From Bacillota bacterium (GTDB taxonomy: Bacteria > Bacillota > Sulfobacillia > RBS10-35 > JAJYVN01): 14,675 nt of DNA. Position numbers and translations under genes: made by a program. The stretch covers positions 1 to 14,675 of the forward strand of contig JAJYVN010000040.1 of assembly GCA_021791995.1 (NCBI GenBank). The letters run 5' to 3'. Shown one piece after another: positions 6,374 to 13,695 of this stretch; the first letter of the stretch is position 1, and the number at the start of each line of letters is the position of its first letter. Below the pieces are notes generated by a model that made no database searches, was not told the origin of the DNA, and saw only the letters and a program-made list of their open reading frames with translations.

Positions 6374-7840
6374 CTAAGCCGCAGCGTGGCGCGGTAGATC
6401 GCGCAGGGCGGGCATGTATCGCTCGATGATGGCGGCAAAGACTGTTTCGACGCGGTCGTCGGCCTTTTGCACCCAGGCGGCAAAGTGTTGGCAGCAGGTC
6501 GCGAAGAAAGAGTGAGCCGTACGGTTGCGGCGCCCGCGTCGGCGACACCAGAGCGGACCGAAGTCGTTCCGCTTGCGGGTGTCGCTTCGTTCGGCGCAGG
6601 TCCGGTCGTTGCGGGCCAGACGCCATTTCTCGGTGCCGCGGGCGAGTCCCGGATGAAGAAGGAGCGCGGCGGTGCCAGAGATGGAGGCGGTGCTGTGCGG
6701 GCAGGGGGGCTGATCGTCCGGGGCAGAGCGCTTGCGGGTACGGGGACGGACGAATTTCAGCCGTCCCCGAGAGGAACCGTCCGGGGACATGGGGTGGCCA
6801 CACGTACCGATTGGGATACCTTCGGCGGTCAGGCGGAAGGGGTGCTTGGTGTTGTGCGCCGGGTTGAGGCCCATGATGGCCTGGATGCTGGTGCGCCAGA
6901 ACGGATCGAAGAGGACACCAGCGTCGTGCGCGGAATCGAGAATGGCGGCGACGGTGTCCGCATCGGGATAGGAAGAGCCAAGCTCGCTGTAGGAGAGCAA
7001 CCGAGACACGGCGTCGCGGCGGTCCGCACCGACGGAACGGATGAGTACCGGGAGGTCGTGGGCGCAACCGGCGACAGTGATCTCGTAGAAACGATGGCCG
7101 TAGATCCAGACGCCGCGGGAAGCCTCCCAACCCCAGGTGGCGTCCCCGTCACGGAAGCGGCGGTGATGCCCATCGGGTGTTCCGGGAGGATCGTCGCAGA
7201 TATGGCCGCCGAAACGGTTGGCACAAGCGGACCGGACGGTGCTGTCGCCCGTGATACACAGTCGGTTCCGATCGATGAGCCCGCGATCCGCGGAGCCAGA
7301 AGCGATGCAGGCGAGGATGTCTTGCAGGGCTCCCTCATCACCGTGGCTCAAGCGTGGTAGCTGCGCCTGCAGGCGGGCAAGAACGTCGACACGGCGGAGG
7401 GGCCGTTTTTTCCCCTTTCCGGGGCCCTTGACCCGCTTGCGGTGGGAGCAGTGGACGCGGGGCCGTGCCCGCATTGTGCGGGTCAGGCGGGTCATGAAGT
7501 CTACGAAGGTAGTGGCACCAGGGGTGTCGGTGGGCTCGAAACCGCCAAGGATCGCGAGAACGGGGTCGGTCCCAAGGCGATCGGCCGACTTGGCGGGGCA
7601 GGAGATTCCCAGAGAGGTGGCGAGCATCCAAGCGCGGAACATGGCCGCCGGGTCGCTCGGTGGACGGCCGATACCGACGTCACTGCGGCGCAGGATGAAA
7701 TCGATGGCGTCGAGATTGGCGGTCCAGGCAAGGATAGCAAGATCCTGCAGGGCCCAGAGACGGGTCGCAGTGACCAGGTTAATCCCCAGGGATCGTAGAT
7801 GATCGATGACGCTTTTGCGATGCTCTGCATGTTGGGTCAT
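6374..7840 (-). CDS. DDE transposase (IS4/IS1182-like superfamily)
   Basis: This 488-residue transposase starts at ATG 7840 behind GGAGGGGGAGG, giving MTQHAEHRKSVIDHLRSLGI. An N-terminal helical region (GIGRPPSDPAAMFRAWML, SADRLGTDPVLAILGGF) is followed by a DDE catalytic core. The first Asp is in CITGDSTV, a family block is TWGWEASRGVWIYGHRFYEI, and the second Asp is in AILDSAHDAG. The tail GIPIGTCGHPMSPDG leads to the third acid in NDRTCAERSDTRKRNDFG. The frame could be opened upstream to 8020, but those 60 residues lack family character and a ribosome binding site. The frame is uninterrupted and all three acids are present, so it may be functional. The exact ISfinder family was not resolved. 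An inverted repeat that overlaps the start region may limit its translation. Confidence 0.85.
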   Translation of the reverse strand: MTQHAEHRKSVIDHLRSLGINLVTATRLWALQDLAILAWTANLDAIDFILRRSDVGIGRPPSDPAAMFRAWMLATSLGISCPAKSADRLGTDPVLAILGGFEPTDTPGATTFVDFMTRLTRTMRARPRVHCSHRKRVKGPGKGKKRPLRRVDVLARLQAQLPRLSHGDEGALQDILACIASGSADRGLIDRNRLCITGDSTVRSACANRFGGHICDDPPGTPDGHHRRFRDGDATWGWEASRGVWIYGHRFYEITVAGCAHDLPVLIRSVGADRRDAVSRLLSYSELGSSYPDADTVAAILDSAHDAGVLFDPFWRTSIQAIMGLNPAHNTKHPFRLTAEGIPIGTCGHPMSPDGSSRGRLKFVRPRTRKRSAPDDQPPCPHSTASISGTAALLLHPGLARGTEKWRLARNDRTCAERSDTRKRNDFGPLWCRRRGRRNRTAHSFFATCCQHFAAWVQKADDRVETVFAAIIERYMPALRDLPRHAAA

Positions 7841-7901
7841 GAGCCTCCCCCTCCTGGAGTAGTTGGTACATACTCCCGGTCGATTCGGAGGGAGGCTCAT
7901 G
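7838..7901 (-). promoter_or_regulatory. RBS/start-codon-occluding inverted repeat of the IS transposase
   Basis: On the transcript, CATGAGCCTCCCTCC (7901-7887) can pair with GGAGGGGGAGGCTCATG (7854-7838), apart from two extra G residues. The second arm contains both the Shine-Dalgarno sequence and the ATG of the transposase. A transcript entering from outside would fold and hide the start site, a known way for IS elements to avoid activation by read-through. Its function here is inferred. Confidence 0.6.
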
Positions 7902-8101
7902 CGTGTCAAGGGTTTTGCGATAGTTTGTATAATTGCCAAGGTCATCGGGGCCACACAGGCCAATTTCCAGTTGTATGGCGTGGACGACCGTTCATTTGTC
8001 GCAAAGGGTGGAGCACTCAACTCAACTGCGACTCCGCTCAGACCTTCTCCATCAATGGCTCTGGGTTTCCGGTAGGGCTCTGGCTTGGTGGGAGTGGCGT
8101 C

Positions 8102-8242
8102 CTATTGCCGTGCCAGCCATTCATCGGACTGGCGGGCAGCGTCTTCTGTTGCCTCAACCAAGAGGTCTGCATATGTTTCGGTAAACATGGTCACTGAATG
8201 CTCCATCATCTTTGCCGCCACGGCTACGGGTACGCCAGAACT
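8102..8242 (-). pseudogene. Tyrosine integrase, C-terminal fragment
   Basis: The last 46 residues of a phage/island-type tyrosine recombinase are recognisable: SSGVPVAVAAKMMEHSVTMF, then TETYADLLVEATEDAARQ, ending DEWLARQ. They contain the conserved (G/E)HS box and the catalytic tyrosine (in TETYADLL). The upstream region with the Arg-His-x-x-Arg boxes is missing. The reading frame continues to 8443, but the sequence before SSGVPV is unrelated to the family. The stop at 8102 is a natural family end. The fragment is oriented so that, without the intervening IS, it would sit just beside the tRNA-Arg 3' end, the usual position for an integrase and its attachment site. Confidence 0.82.
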
Positions 8243-8668
8243 GAGGGGTCGACCCGAGCATTGTAAGGAATGATCAGGAATATATGCATAGCATGGAAGC
8301 ACCAAGATATGGTATAGAGGAGAGAGCTCCCCTGCCTGGCCCGCCAATCCGCGCAGGTTCATCCCATCCCGGGCCAGGGAAAGGAACCACCCATGTATGG
8401 CAGGCCGGGGAGGGTTGGTCGGCCGAGACAAACATTGCTCCAATCAGAGACGTTCATCGTCTCTGATTGGAGCACACGCAATAGGCGGGAGGACGCGGGT
8501 AAAGGATGGATCTCACAGCGTCGCATCCCGTTGCACGGTATGCTCAATCGCTATAATGGCAGCAAACGATTGCCTTCTTCGTGGATCCGCACAAGGCATC
8601 TAATGCTCCACCTCTGGTCCGATGGAAGGAGCGATCGTCTGGTGCACTGGTGCAGTGGAGCGAGCGTG
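8243..8668. other. Gene-free stretch upstream of the GH92 gene
   Basis: No independent gene is supported. The GH92 frame is open back to 8393, but that extension contains a perfect 17-bp hairpin and no signal-peptide features. A recombination junction must lie close to 8242, where integrase similarity ends. No convincing promoter was found by eye. Confidence 0.5.
8436..8474. repeat. Perfect 17-bp inverted repeat (hairpin)
   Basis: TGCTCCAATCAGAGACG (8436-8452) and its exact reverse complement (8458-8474) are separated by TTCAT. It is not followed by a T-run on either strand, so it is not a typical terminator. It lies 194 bases upstream of the GH92 start and could be an operator, an mRNA structure or a relic of a mobile-element end. 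Confidence 0.8.
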
Positions 8669-11281
8669 ATGCGTGCGGTCCTCACGGTTGGGATCGTGGG
8701 GCTTGTAGGTTTCGCAGGTGGTTGCGCATTGCACGCCAGCCCGCCTGCCTTCAACTCCGCGGCACTGGTCAACCCCTTCATCGGCACCGAGGGGCTCAAC
8801 GGTACCGGCAACTACAACGGGGGGGACGACTCCCCGGCGGCAGACGACCCTTTCGGGATGATCCAATGGGGACCCGACACGTCCCCACTTGGCGACAGCC
8901 ACAGCGGCGGGGGTTATAACTATGCCGACACGACGCTGTTGGGCTTTAGCCTCAACCACGTGTCCGGTTGTCCCAACTGTTCGGCACGGGGTGCCCTGCC
9001 ATTTCTCCCGGTCGTTGGAGCCCTTCCAGCCGATCCGACCCATTTCACCGAATCATTCTCACACAGCACCGAAAAGGCGGATCCAGGATACTACCAACTT
9101 ACCGCCGATGGCGTCACCACTCAGTTAACGGTGACCGAGCGCACAGGCATGGCGCAATTCACCTTCCCAGCTTCTGCCGAGGCCAATCTGCTCCTCAAGG
9201 TGAGCGGAGAGCAGGGCCAGTTTCCGATCAACTCCTTCCAGGTCTTGAGCGATCAGGAGGTGGTCGGGTTCGTCAGTCAGGGCTCCGGCGGGTACACCAT
9301 CTACTTTGTGATCGAGTTCCGCACCCCCTTCACCCGCTACGGCACCTGGGAGGGGGCGGTCGTCGGGACTTCGGAAGCCGCCACCGGGAAGGGGCCGACC
9401 GCGCACAACATGGGCGGCGCCTACCTCACGTTCAACACCACCCGGAACGCCGTTGTACAGGCCAAGGTCGGCATTTCCTTCGTCAGCCTGACCAATGCGG
9501 AACAGAATCTCCGCACGGAAGACCCGGGCTGGGACTTTTCAGGGGTGGAGATGGCTGCGCACAACACATGGAATAAGCTCCTGGATCAAATCCAGGTAAG
9601 CGGTGGCACAGCGTCCGAGAGGGTGAGTTTCTACTCCGCCCTGTATCACTCCTTGCTCTTTCCGAGCGTGGCGAGCGACGTGAACGGGCAGTATGTGGGA
9701 TCGGATGGCAAGGTGCACGCGATGCCGCAGGGGCAGGTCGAGTACACCAACTTTTCGGAATGGGACATGTACCGCAGTGAAGTGCAGTTGCTCTCCCTGC
9801 TCGTACCCAACCGAGTCAGTGACATCGTCCAGTCCATGCTGGATGCTTACGTGGAGACGCAGGAGCTTCCGAAGTATACGAGCGAGAACATCGAGCGGTA
9901 CATCATGGTCGGCGACTCGGCGGATCCCATCATCACCGATGCGTACGCGTTCGGAGCGCGTGGCTTCAACGCCGAGACCGCCTTGACAGACATGATCTCC
10001 CAGGCGACCAATCCCAACCAGGTCCGACCGGGCTTGCTATACTATCTTCAACTCGGATTTTTGCCCATGAATGGGTCGTATGGTTGTTGCCGCTTCTACG
10101 GGCCGGTATCCACGCAACTAGAGTATAACGTGGACGACTACGCGATTTCCGAGTTGGCCCAGGCCTTGGGTCAGACCAAAACGGCCGCCTCGTTTGCGGT
10201 GCGGGCCAACAATTGGCAGAATGTATTCAACCCCGGGACTGACCTCCTGGGGCCGAAAGACCTCAACGGCGCGTTTGTCCCCTTCAACACGTATGGTGAC
10301 ACCACCTACTTCCCATTTACCCAAGAGAGCTCGGCTTTTGTGGAGAACGACACCTACGACTATACCCCCGATGAGCCGTTTGATATCCAGGGTTTGGCGG
10401 ATGCTATGGGCGGCCGAACGAACCTCTCGAACTTTCTCGCCATGCTGACCGACAATGTTGCCGCGATGGGGCCGACCGACATTCAGATGAGCAATGAGCC
10501 GAGCTTTGAGATCCCTTGGGAGTTCGACTATTTGGGCGAGCCATCCAAGACGGAGGAGGTCGTCCGTGCCATCCAAAATCAACTATTCCCCGACCGCCCC
10601 GGAGGGCTGCCCGGCAATGATGACCTGGGCGCCACAAGCTCGTGGTTTGTGTGGTCGGCGCTCGGGATGTATCCGGAGACGCCGGGTTCGAGCGTCCTTG
10701 TCTTGGGGAACCCGCTGTTCTCGAAGATCGTTGTGCACACCGGTTCAGGTCACACCATCACTGAGATTGCGGGTACGGCCGCCGGAAGCACAGGGGCGTT
10801 GCCGACATACGTTCAATCTCTAACCTTGAACGGCAAAGCATGGAATGATGACTATCTGCCGGCAAACTTTCCACTCGAGGGCGGGACTCTAACGTGGACC
10901 CTGGGCCGGTTCCCCTCCCAGACGTGGGGCACGACCTCGTCCCCCCCTTCGGATACCGAGGGCCTGTACCCGGCCCTTGGGTATCCGGCCGGACCGTTGC
11001 GTGTGTCGGTAGCCCCAGGGGAGAGCGTCCCTGTGCCGTTTGGGGTACAGAACATGACCGGATCGAGCGAGCAGGTTCAGTGGAGTGCGACGGTTAGCGG
11101 CAATGGGTTGGTGCTCCAACCTGCTTCCGGTACCATGACGATCCCAGGCCGGGCCAAGGCGGTCACGACGGTAACGGTGGCAGCGGCGGACTCAGCAACC
11201 GCCGGAGTGATCACGATCACGTTACAGGTTTCCGGCGGTGCGCCGGTTCCCAGTATTGTTCTTCCGGTGATGGTTGGGTAG
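8669..11281 (+). CDS. Secreted GH92 alpha-mannosidase with C-terminal beta domain
   Basis: From ATG 8669 (GGAG 8 bases upstream) the protein has 870 residues. It opens with a signal peptide (VLTVGIVGLVGFAGGC) whose C19 makes a weak lipobox, so it is a lipoprotein or a secreted enzyme. The GH92 N-terminal beta domain starts at NPFIGT (35-40), with DDPFGMIQWGPDTSP and LGFSLNHVSG. The catalytic (alpha/alpha)6 domain has FYSALYHSLLFPS, YTNFSEWDMYRS (W365 D366), GDSADPIITDAYAFG (415-429), a Glu at 559 in AFVENDTYDY (expected general acid), MSNEPSFEIPW and PGNDDLGATSSWFVWSALG (D651/D652, expected base region). GH92 enzymes are Ca-dependent exo-mannosidases. Residues after about 780 form a beta-rich domain resembling NEW3/NPCBM-associated modules. 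The gene stands alone on its strand. Confidence 0.9.
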   Translation: MRAVLTVGIVGLVGFAGGCALHASPPAFNSAALVNPFIGTEGLNGTGNYNGGDDSPAADDPFGMIQWGPDTSPLGDSHSGGGYNYADTTLLGFSLNHVSGCPNCSARGALPFLPVVGALPADPTHFTESFSHSTEKADPGYYQLTADGVTTQLTVTERTGMAQFTFPASAEANLLLKVSGEQGQFPINSFQVLSDQEVVGFVSQGSGGYTIYFVIEFRTPFTRYGTWEGAVVGTSEAATGKGPTAHNMGGAYLTFNTTRNAVVQAKVGISFVSLTNAEQNLRTEDPGWDFSGVEMAAHNTWNKLLDQIQVSGGTASERVSFYSALYHSLLFPSVASDVNGQYVGSDGKVHAMPQGQVEYTNFSEWDMYRSEVQLLSLLVPNRVSDIVQSMLDAYVETQELPKYTSENIERYIMVGDSADPIITDAYAFGARGFNAETALTDMISQATNPNQVRPGLLYYLQLGFLPMNGSYGCCRFYGPVSTQLEYNVDDYAISELAQALGQTKTAASFAVRANNWQNVFNPGTDLLGPKDLNGAFVPFNTYGDTTYFPFTQESSAFVENDTYDYTPDEPFDIQGLADAMGGRTNLSNFLAMLTDNVAAMGPTDIQMSNEPSFEIPWEFDYLGEPSKTEEVVRAIQNQLFPDRPGGLPGNDDLGATSSWFVWSALGMYPETPGSSVLVLGNPLFSKIVVHTGSGHTITEIAGTAAGSTGALPTYVQSLTLNGKAWNDDYLPANFPLEGGTLTWTLGRFPSQTWGTTSSPPSDTEGLYPALGYPAGPLRVSVAPGESVPVPFGVQNMTGSSEQVQWSATVSGNGLVLQPASGTMTIPGRAKAVTTVTVAAADSATAGVITITLQVSGGAPVPSIVLPVMVG

Positions 11282-11545
11282 TGCAGACGGTGGGATCGGT
11301 GCCTTCCTGTACGCGCTTCGTCCACCCAAGCCGGTCATGCGGAACCGTGTCGCGATTCCGGTACGCTGCTGCGACACTCATTCGTCCGCCGGAAATCTCC
11401 CATCATGTGGGCCTCCCGTCCTTCGACTTCCTATGGCGGGTTCGGTCGGCACCAGCACAACGGTTCCCTCAGCCCTGGCCCGGTAGACACGACCGCGTTG
11501 CTGCTTGGGCCCTGGATGCAACGTACTGCGCCAAGTGTGTTCTTC
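11282..11545. other. Gene-free stretch after GH92
   Basis: Nothing supportable is coded here. Frames on the plus strand (for example from 11405) have no family resemblance and overlap the antisense SLH fragment. A 7-bp inverted repeat (GTGTCGC...GCGACAC around 11347-11377) is the only structure noted. No clear terminator lies between the convergent GH92 gene and SLH fragment. Confidence 0.4.
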
Positions 11546-11704
11546 TCAGGATCCCTTGTGCTGCAACACCATGGCAAGGACAGTCGCCGCGTCAGCTCGT
11601 GTTGCATCGGTCAGCGGCTCGAAACTGCCGTTGGGCAGGCCCGAGATGTTTCCGGCGGAGACAGCTTCTTCGACGTCCGTTCGTGCCCACTCACTAAGCC
11701 GAAG
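11546..11704 (-). pseudogene. C-terminal S-layer homology (SLH) domain fragment
   Basis: The minus-strand frame between a TAA (11707-11705) and a TGA (11548-11546) encodes 52 residues: LSEWARTDVEEAVSAGNISG, then LPNGSFEPLTDATRADAATV, then LAMVLQHKGS. This matches the SLH pattern W(A)xxxVxxAxxxGxxxGxxxGxFxPxxxxTRAExxxxL, with TRAD in place of TRAE. SLH domains anchor proteins to the cell wall (secondary polymer) in S-layered bacteria. Only the last repeat remains and it has no start codon. Similarity begins right at the proposed left end of the IS630 element (about 11708), so that insertion or a linked deletion removed the rest. I found no continuation beyond the right end of the element. Confidence 0.75.
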
Positions 11705-11831
11705 TTACGGGGTCTAGTGCTTAGTCCCAGAAGTTCGTTCCCCATTCGGCAGCGCAACACCACTGGACATTTCGCACCCCAGGCCTCATGCTGAGTTGCA
11801 CAAGTGGCGATGGGGCGGCTCCAAACAGGCG

Positions 11832-12852
11832 ATGCGGAAATCGGAACGGTTGGAGACCACGGATGCGCAGCGACAAAAGTTGCTGGCGTGGGCCAACGGA
11901 CAACGGGTGGAACATCGTTTGCACGTGCGAGCGTCCGGCAGTTGGCGGAGGGCGCGACGGTTGGTCGCGTGGCGGAAGCCTTGGCGGTTAGCATCAAGAC
12001 GGTGAAGAAATGGAGTGCACGATGCAAGGCGAAGGGCTTGGAAGGGTTGCCTGACGAACCACGCTCGGGACGGCCGCCGGTCTTTCGCGTCGCTCAGCGA
12101 TACGAAGTCATTGCTTTGGCATGTGATAGTCCGGCGAATCACGGGCACGCCGAAGTGCCACTCTGGACCTGTGATCGGTTGACGGAGGTGGCGGCACCCG
12201 AGGTGGAGGGGCCGACGATGAGCCGGTCGAGCATCTATCAGACGCTCACCCAACACGCACTCCATCCGCATCATGTACGCGGATGGCTGCACCGTAAGGA
12301 CCCAGCCTTCCAAGAGAAGGTCAACGAGGCTGTCGGTCTATATCTGGAACCGCCACCGGACGCGGTGGTGCCGGGGAAACGCGGGAAATACGAGTACGAA
12401 TTCAAACGTCACGGTACGGTAGCGGTGTTGTCGGCGCTCAACGTTGTGACGGGAGAGGTAATCAGTTCTTGTGGTCCGACGCGCACCGCGGATGACCTCG
12501 TTGCCTTCATGAACACGGTGGCCGACCCGTATAAGGACGCCAAGCAGTCCATGTCGTCTGGGACAACCTCAATATCCACTATGACGGTAAGGACGAGCGT
12601 TGAACGAAGTTCAATGCCGCACAGGACGGCGTCTTCGTGTTTCACCACACGCCGATCCATGCGTCCTGGGTCAATCAGGTCGAGATTTTCTTTTCTATCT
12701 TGCAGTGACACGTCCTTCGCCGTGGTAGCTTTGCGTCCGCCCAGGCGTTGATGGATCGTATCAAGGCTTTTGTCGAGCGCTGGAATGGTGGGGAAGGTCA
12801 TCCGTTCCGTCGGACGTTTCATGGTTACCCGATGGAGAAGGAGGCTGCATAG
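11832..12852 (+). pseudogene. IS630-family transposase, multiply broken
   Basis: The original gene starts at ATG 11832 (MRKSERLETTDAQRQKLLAW) and ends at TAG 12850. It is interrupted by a frameshift near 11930, after which the helix-turn-helix (VGRVAEALAVSIKTVKKW) and SGRPPVF continue in another frame. A second frameshift lies near 12550. Two in-frame stops follow: TGA 12601, expected Trp in DERW-TKFNAA, and TGA 12706, expected Arg in SILQR. The sequence passes straight from LYLEPPPDAVV to PGKRGKYEYEF. Family members carry a block with the first catalytic Asp there (SxDEKxxIQA), so that segment appears deleted. Later blocks remain: HVVWDNLNIHYDGK, FVFHHTPIHASWVNQVEIFF and ERWNGGEGHPF. This transposase is dead. 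Confidence 0.88.
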
Positions 12853-13143
12853 ATGCCCACACCCGAGGCGCTCTCACGGGCTGCAGAGGTGGAGCGTACC
12901 CTGCACGCCAAGGGTTTTCCGCATCTGCGCGTGCGCGTCCACGGGCCGCATCGCATCATCTACACCGAGGATGAGGATGGGCCCTGGAATCGCGCGCGCC
13001 TCACCTTCCTGCAAGGCGGCCTCTACCAACTCGGTATGGCCGATCATCGGGGCAGGTGGGAACCGACACCCTTCGAAGGAACACTGAACGACGTCCTGAC
13101 GACGCTCGTGAACGACTTCGCATTCATGCTGACGCCTTCTTAA
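12853..13143 (+). CDS. Hypothetical 96-aa protein coupled to the IS630 transposase end
   Basis: The ATG directly follows the transposase stop (TAGATG), and AAGGAGG lies 8 bases upstream, inside the end of the transposase gene. That is a very strong ribosome binding site arranged for coupled translation. The product (MPTPEALSRAAEVERTLHAK...HLRVRVHGPHRIIYTEDEDG...) is soluble and alpha/beta, with alternating hydrophobics and two aromatic-rich strands, and has no signal peptide. I do not recognise the family. The frame is clean, although the adjacent transposase has two frameshifts and two stops, so it may have been kept for its own function. It could be an IS passenger gene or a small chromosomal gene caught next to the element. 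Confidence 0.7.
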   Translation: MPTPEALSRAAEVERTLHAKGFPHLRVRVHGPHRIIYTEDEDGPWNRARLTFLQGGLYQLGMADHRGRWEPTPFEGTLNDVLTTLVNDFAFMLTPS

Positions 13144-13695
13144 CGCAATGACGCGCCGACTCCGGGCCATAGACCCCCGAATTTATGAGATGTGTCAGTA
13201 GTTGCAATGGTCGGGCATGACTTGCACGGCCACCATGCCGCAAGTTAACTTCCCGGCGAGTTCACCCATAGCCTCCGTGCGAGCCTTCGCTGTCGGAGCC
13301 AGTAGAAGTGGGCGCCGAGGACAAGGACAGAGCATAAAGTTGTCCGCCGATCCTTCTGCCCGACCGGGAACGCACCCAGCTTCGATCCGGCGCCGGGAGG
13401 GCCATTTCACTCGACCTGGCAACAGGTGGGTTTCCGCACCACGATGCGCTGTGACGGAACGGAGTAGCCCCGCGCCGGAAGGTGGGGCTTGTGTTGTACT
13501 GTACGCGGCGAACGTGTTTGCGCTTCGGAATCTTCGTGTTGCGGGATGTTTCGCGCGGGATCTGCCCACGATGCAGAGTTATGTGCGAAACTGCATCCGA
13601 AAGAGAGGCAGGGAGCTGCGCTGCGTGCGCCGTAAGGCAGGCATGCTGGGACGGGAGAACGCTTCAGACGAGTCGCGGAAGGAGTGAAGTGCCCG
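13144..13695. other. Long leader upstream of the DruA-like gene, no confident gene
   Basis: Several overlapping frames are open but none resembles a known protein. A basic 38-codon frame (ATG 13571 to TGA 13685, MQSYVRNCIRKRG...) ends just before the DruA-like start and could be a leader, though it lacks a clear ribosome binding site. A 7-bp stem (GATGCAG 13570-13576 with CTGCATC 13591-13597) brackets TTATGTGC, similar to half-sites near the left end of the window. The right end of the IS630 element probably lies near 13180. Confidence 0.35.

Larger units (their letters stand above)
6137..7927 (-). mobile_element. Insertion sequence with DDE transposase, candidate 8-bp target duplication
   Basis: ATAGTTTG occurs exactly at 6137-6144 and 7920-7927, flanking the single transposase gene at plausible distances. 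The inner ends share only a partial inverted match (ACTTTTGCCA inward from the left against ACCCTTGACA inward from the right). The terminal repeats are therefore not firmly established and the boundaries are provisional. Removing the element would place the integrase stop (8102) about 250 bp from the tRNA-Arg gene, which makes biological sense. Confidence 0.5.
11709..13180 (+). mobile_element. Decayed IS630-family element with a downstream passenger-like ORF
   Basis: The element includes a broken IS630 transposase and an intact small ORF. A short candidate terminal match is GGGGTCTA at 11709-11716 against its reverse complement at 13170-13177. The repeats are short and no TA duplication could be aligned exactly, so the boundaries are tentative. 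The left boundary is supported independently because the SLH reading frame breaks there. Confidence 0.5.

Noticed and set aside
6135..7130. 331-codon minus-strand and 297-codon plus-strand frames over the transposase
   Set aside because: They are shadow frames of the transposase with Arg/Pro-rich or Gly/Ala-rich composition and no motif.
7841..8020. 60-codon N-terminal extension of the 488-aa transposase
   Set aside because: ATG 7840 has a strong GGAGGGGGAGG site, and the extension crosses the regulatory inverted repeat and the probable IS end.
8243..8443. Integrase fragment extended to its first in-frame ATG at 8443
   Set aside because: Residues before SSGVPV do not resemble a tyrosine recombinase. 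Only 8102-8242 is homologous.
8436..8474. Reading the strong hairpin as a Rho-independent terminator
   Set aside because: No U-tract follows the stem on either strand.
8393..8668. N-terminal extension of the GH92 frame by 92 codons
   Set aside because: The extension contains the 17-bp hairpin and precedes a good signal peptide with its own ribosome binding site at 8669.
11405..11794. 129-codon plus-strand frame after GH92
   Set aside because: No recognisable domain. It overlaps the SLH fragment in antisense and crosses the IS630 boundary.
13195..13569. Minus-strand 124-codon frame in the DruA leader
   Set aside because: Arg/Ala/Pro-rich, no family resemblance and no ribosome binding site. 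I tested it as a continuation of the SLH gene and found no SLH pattern.
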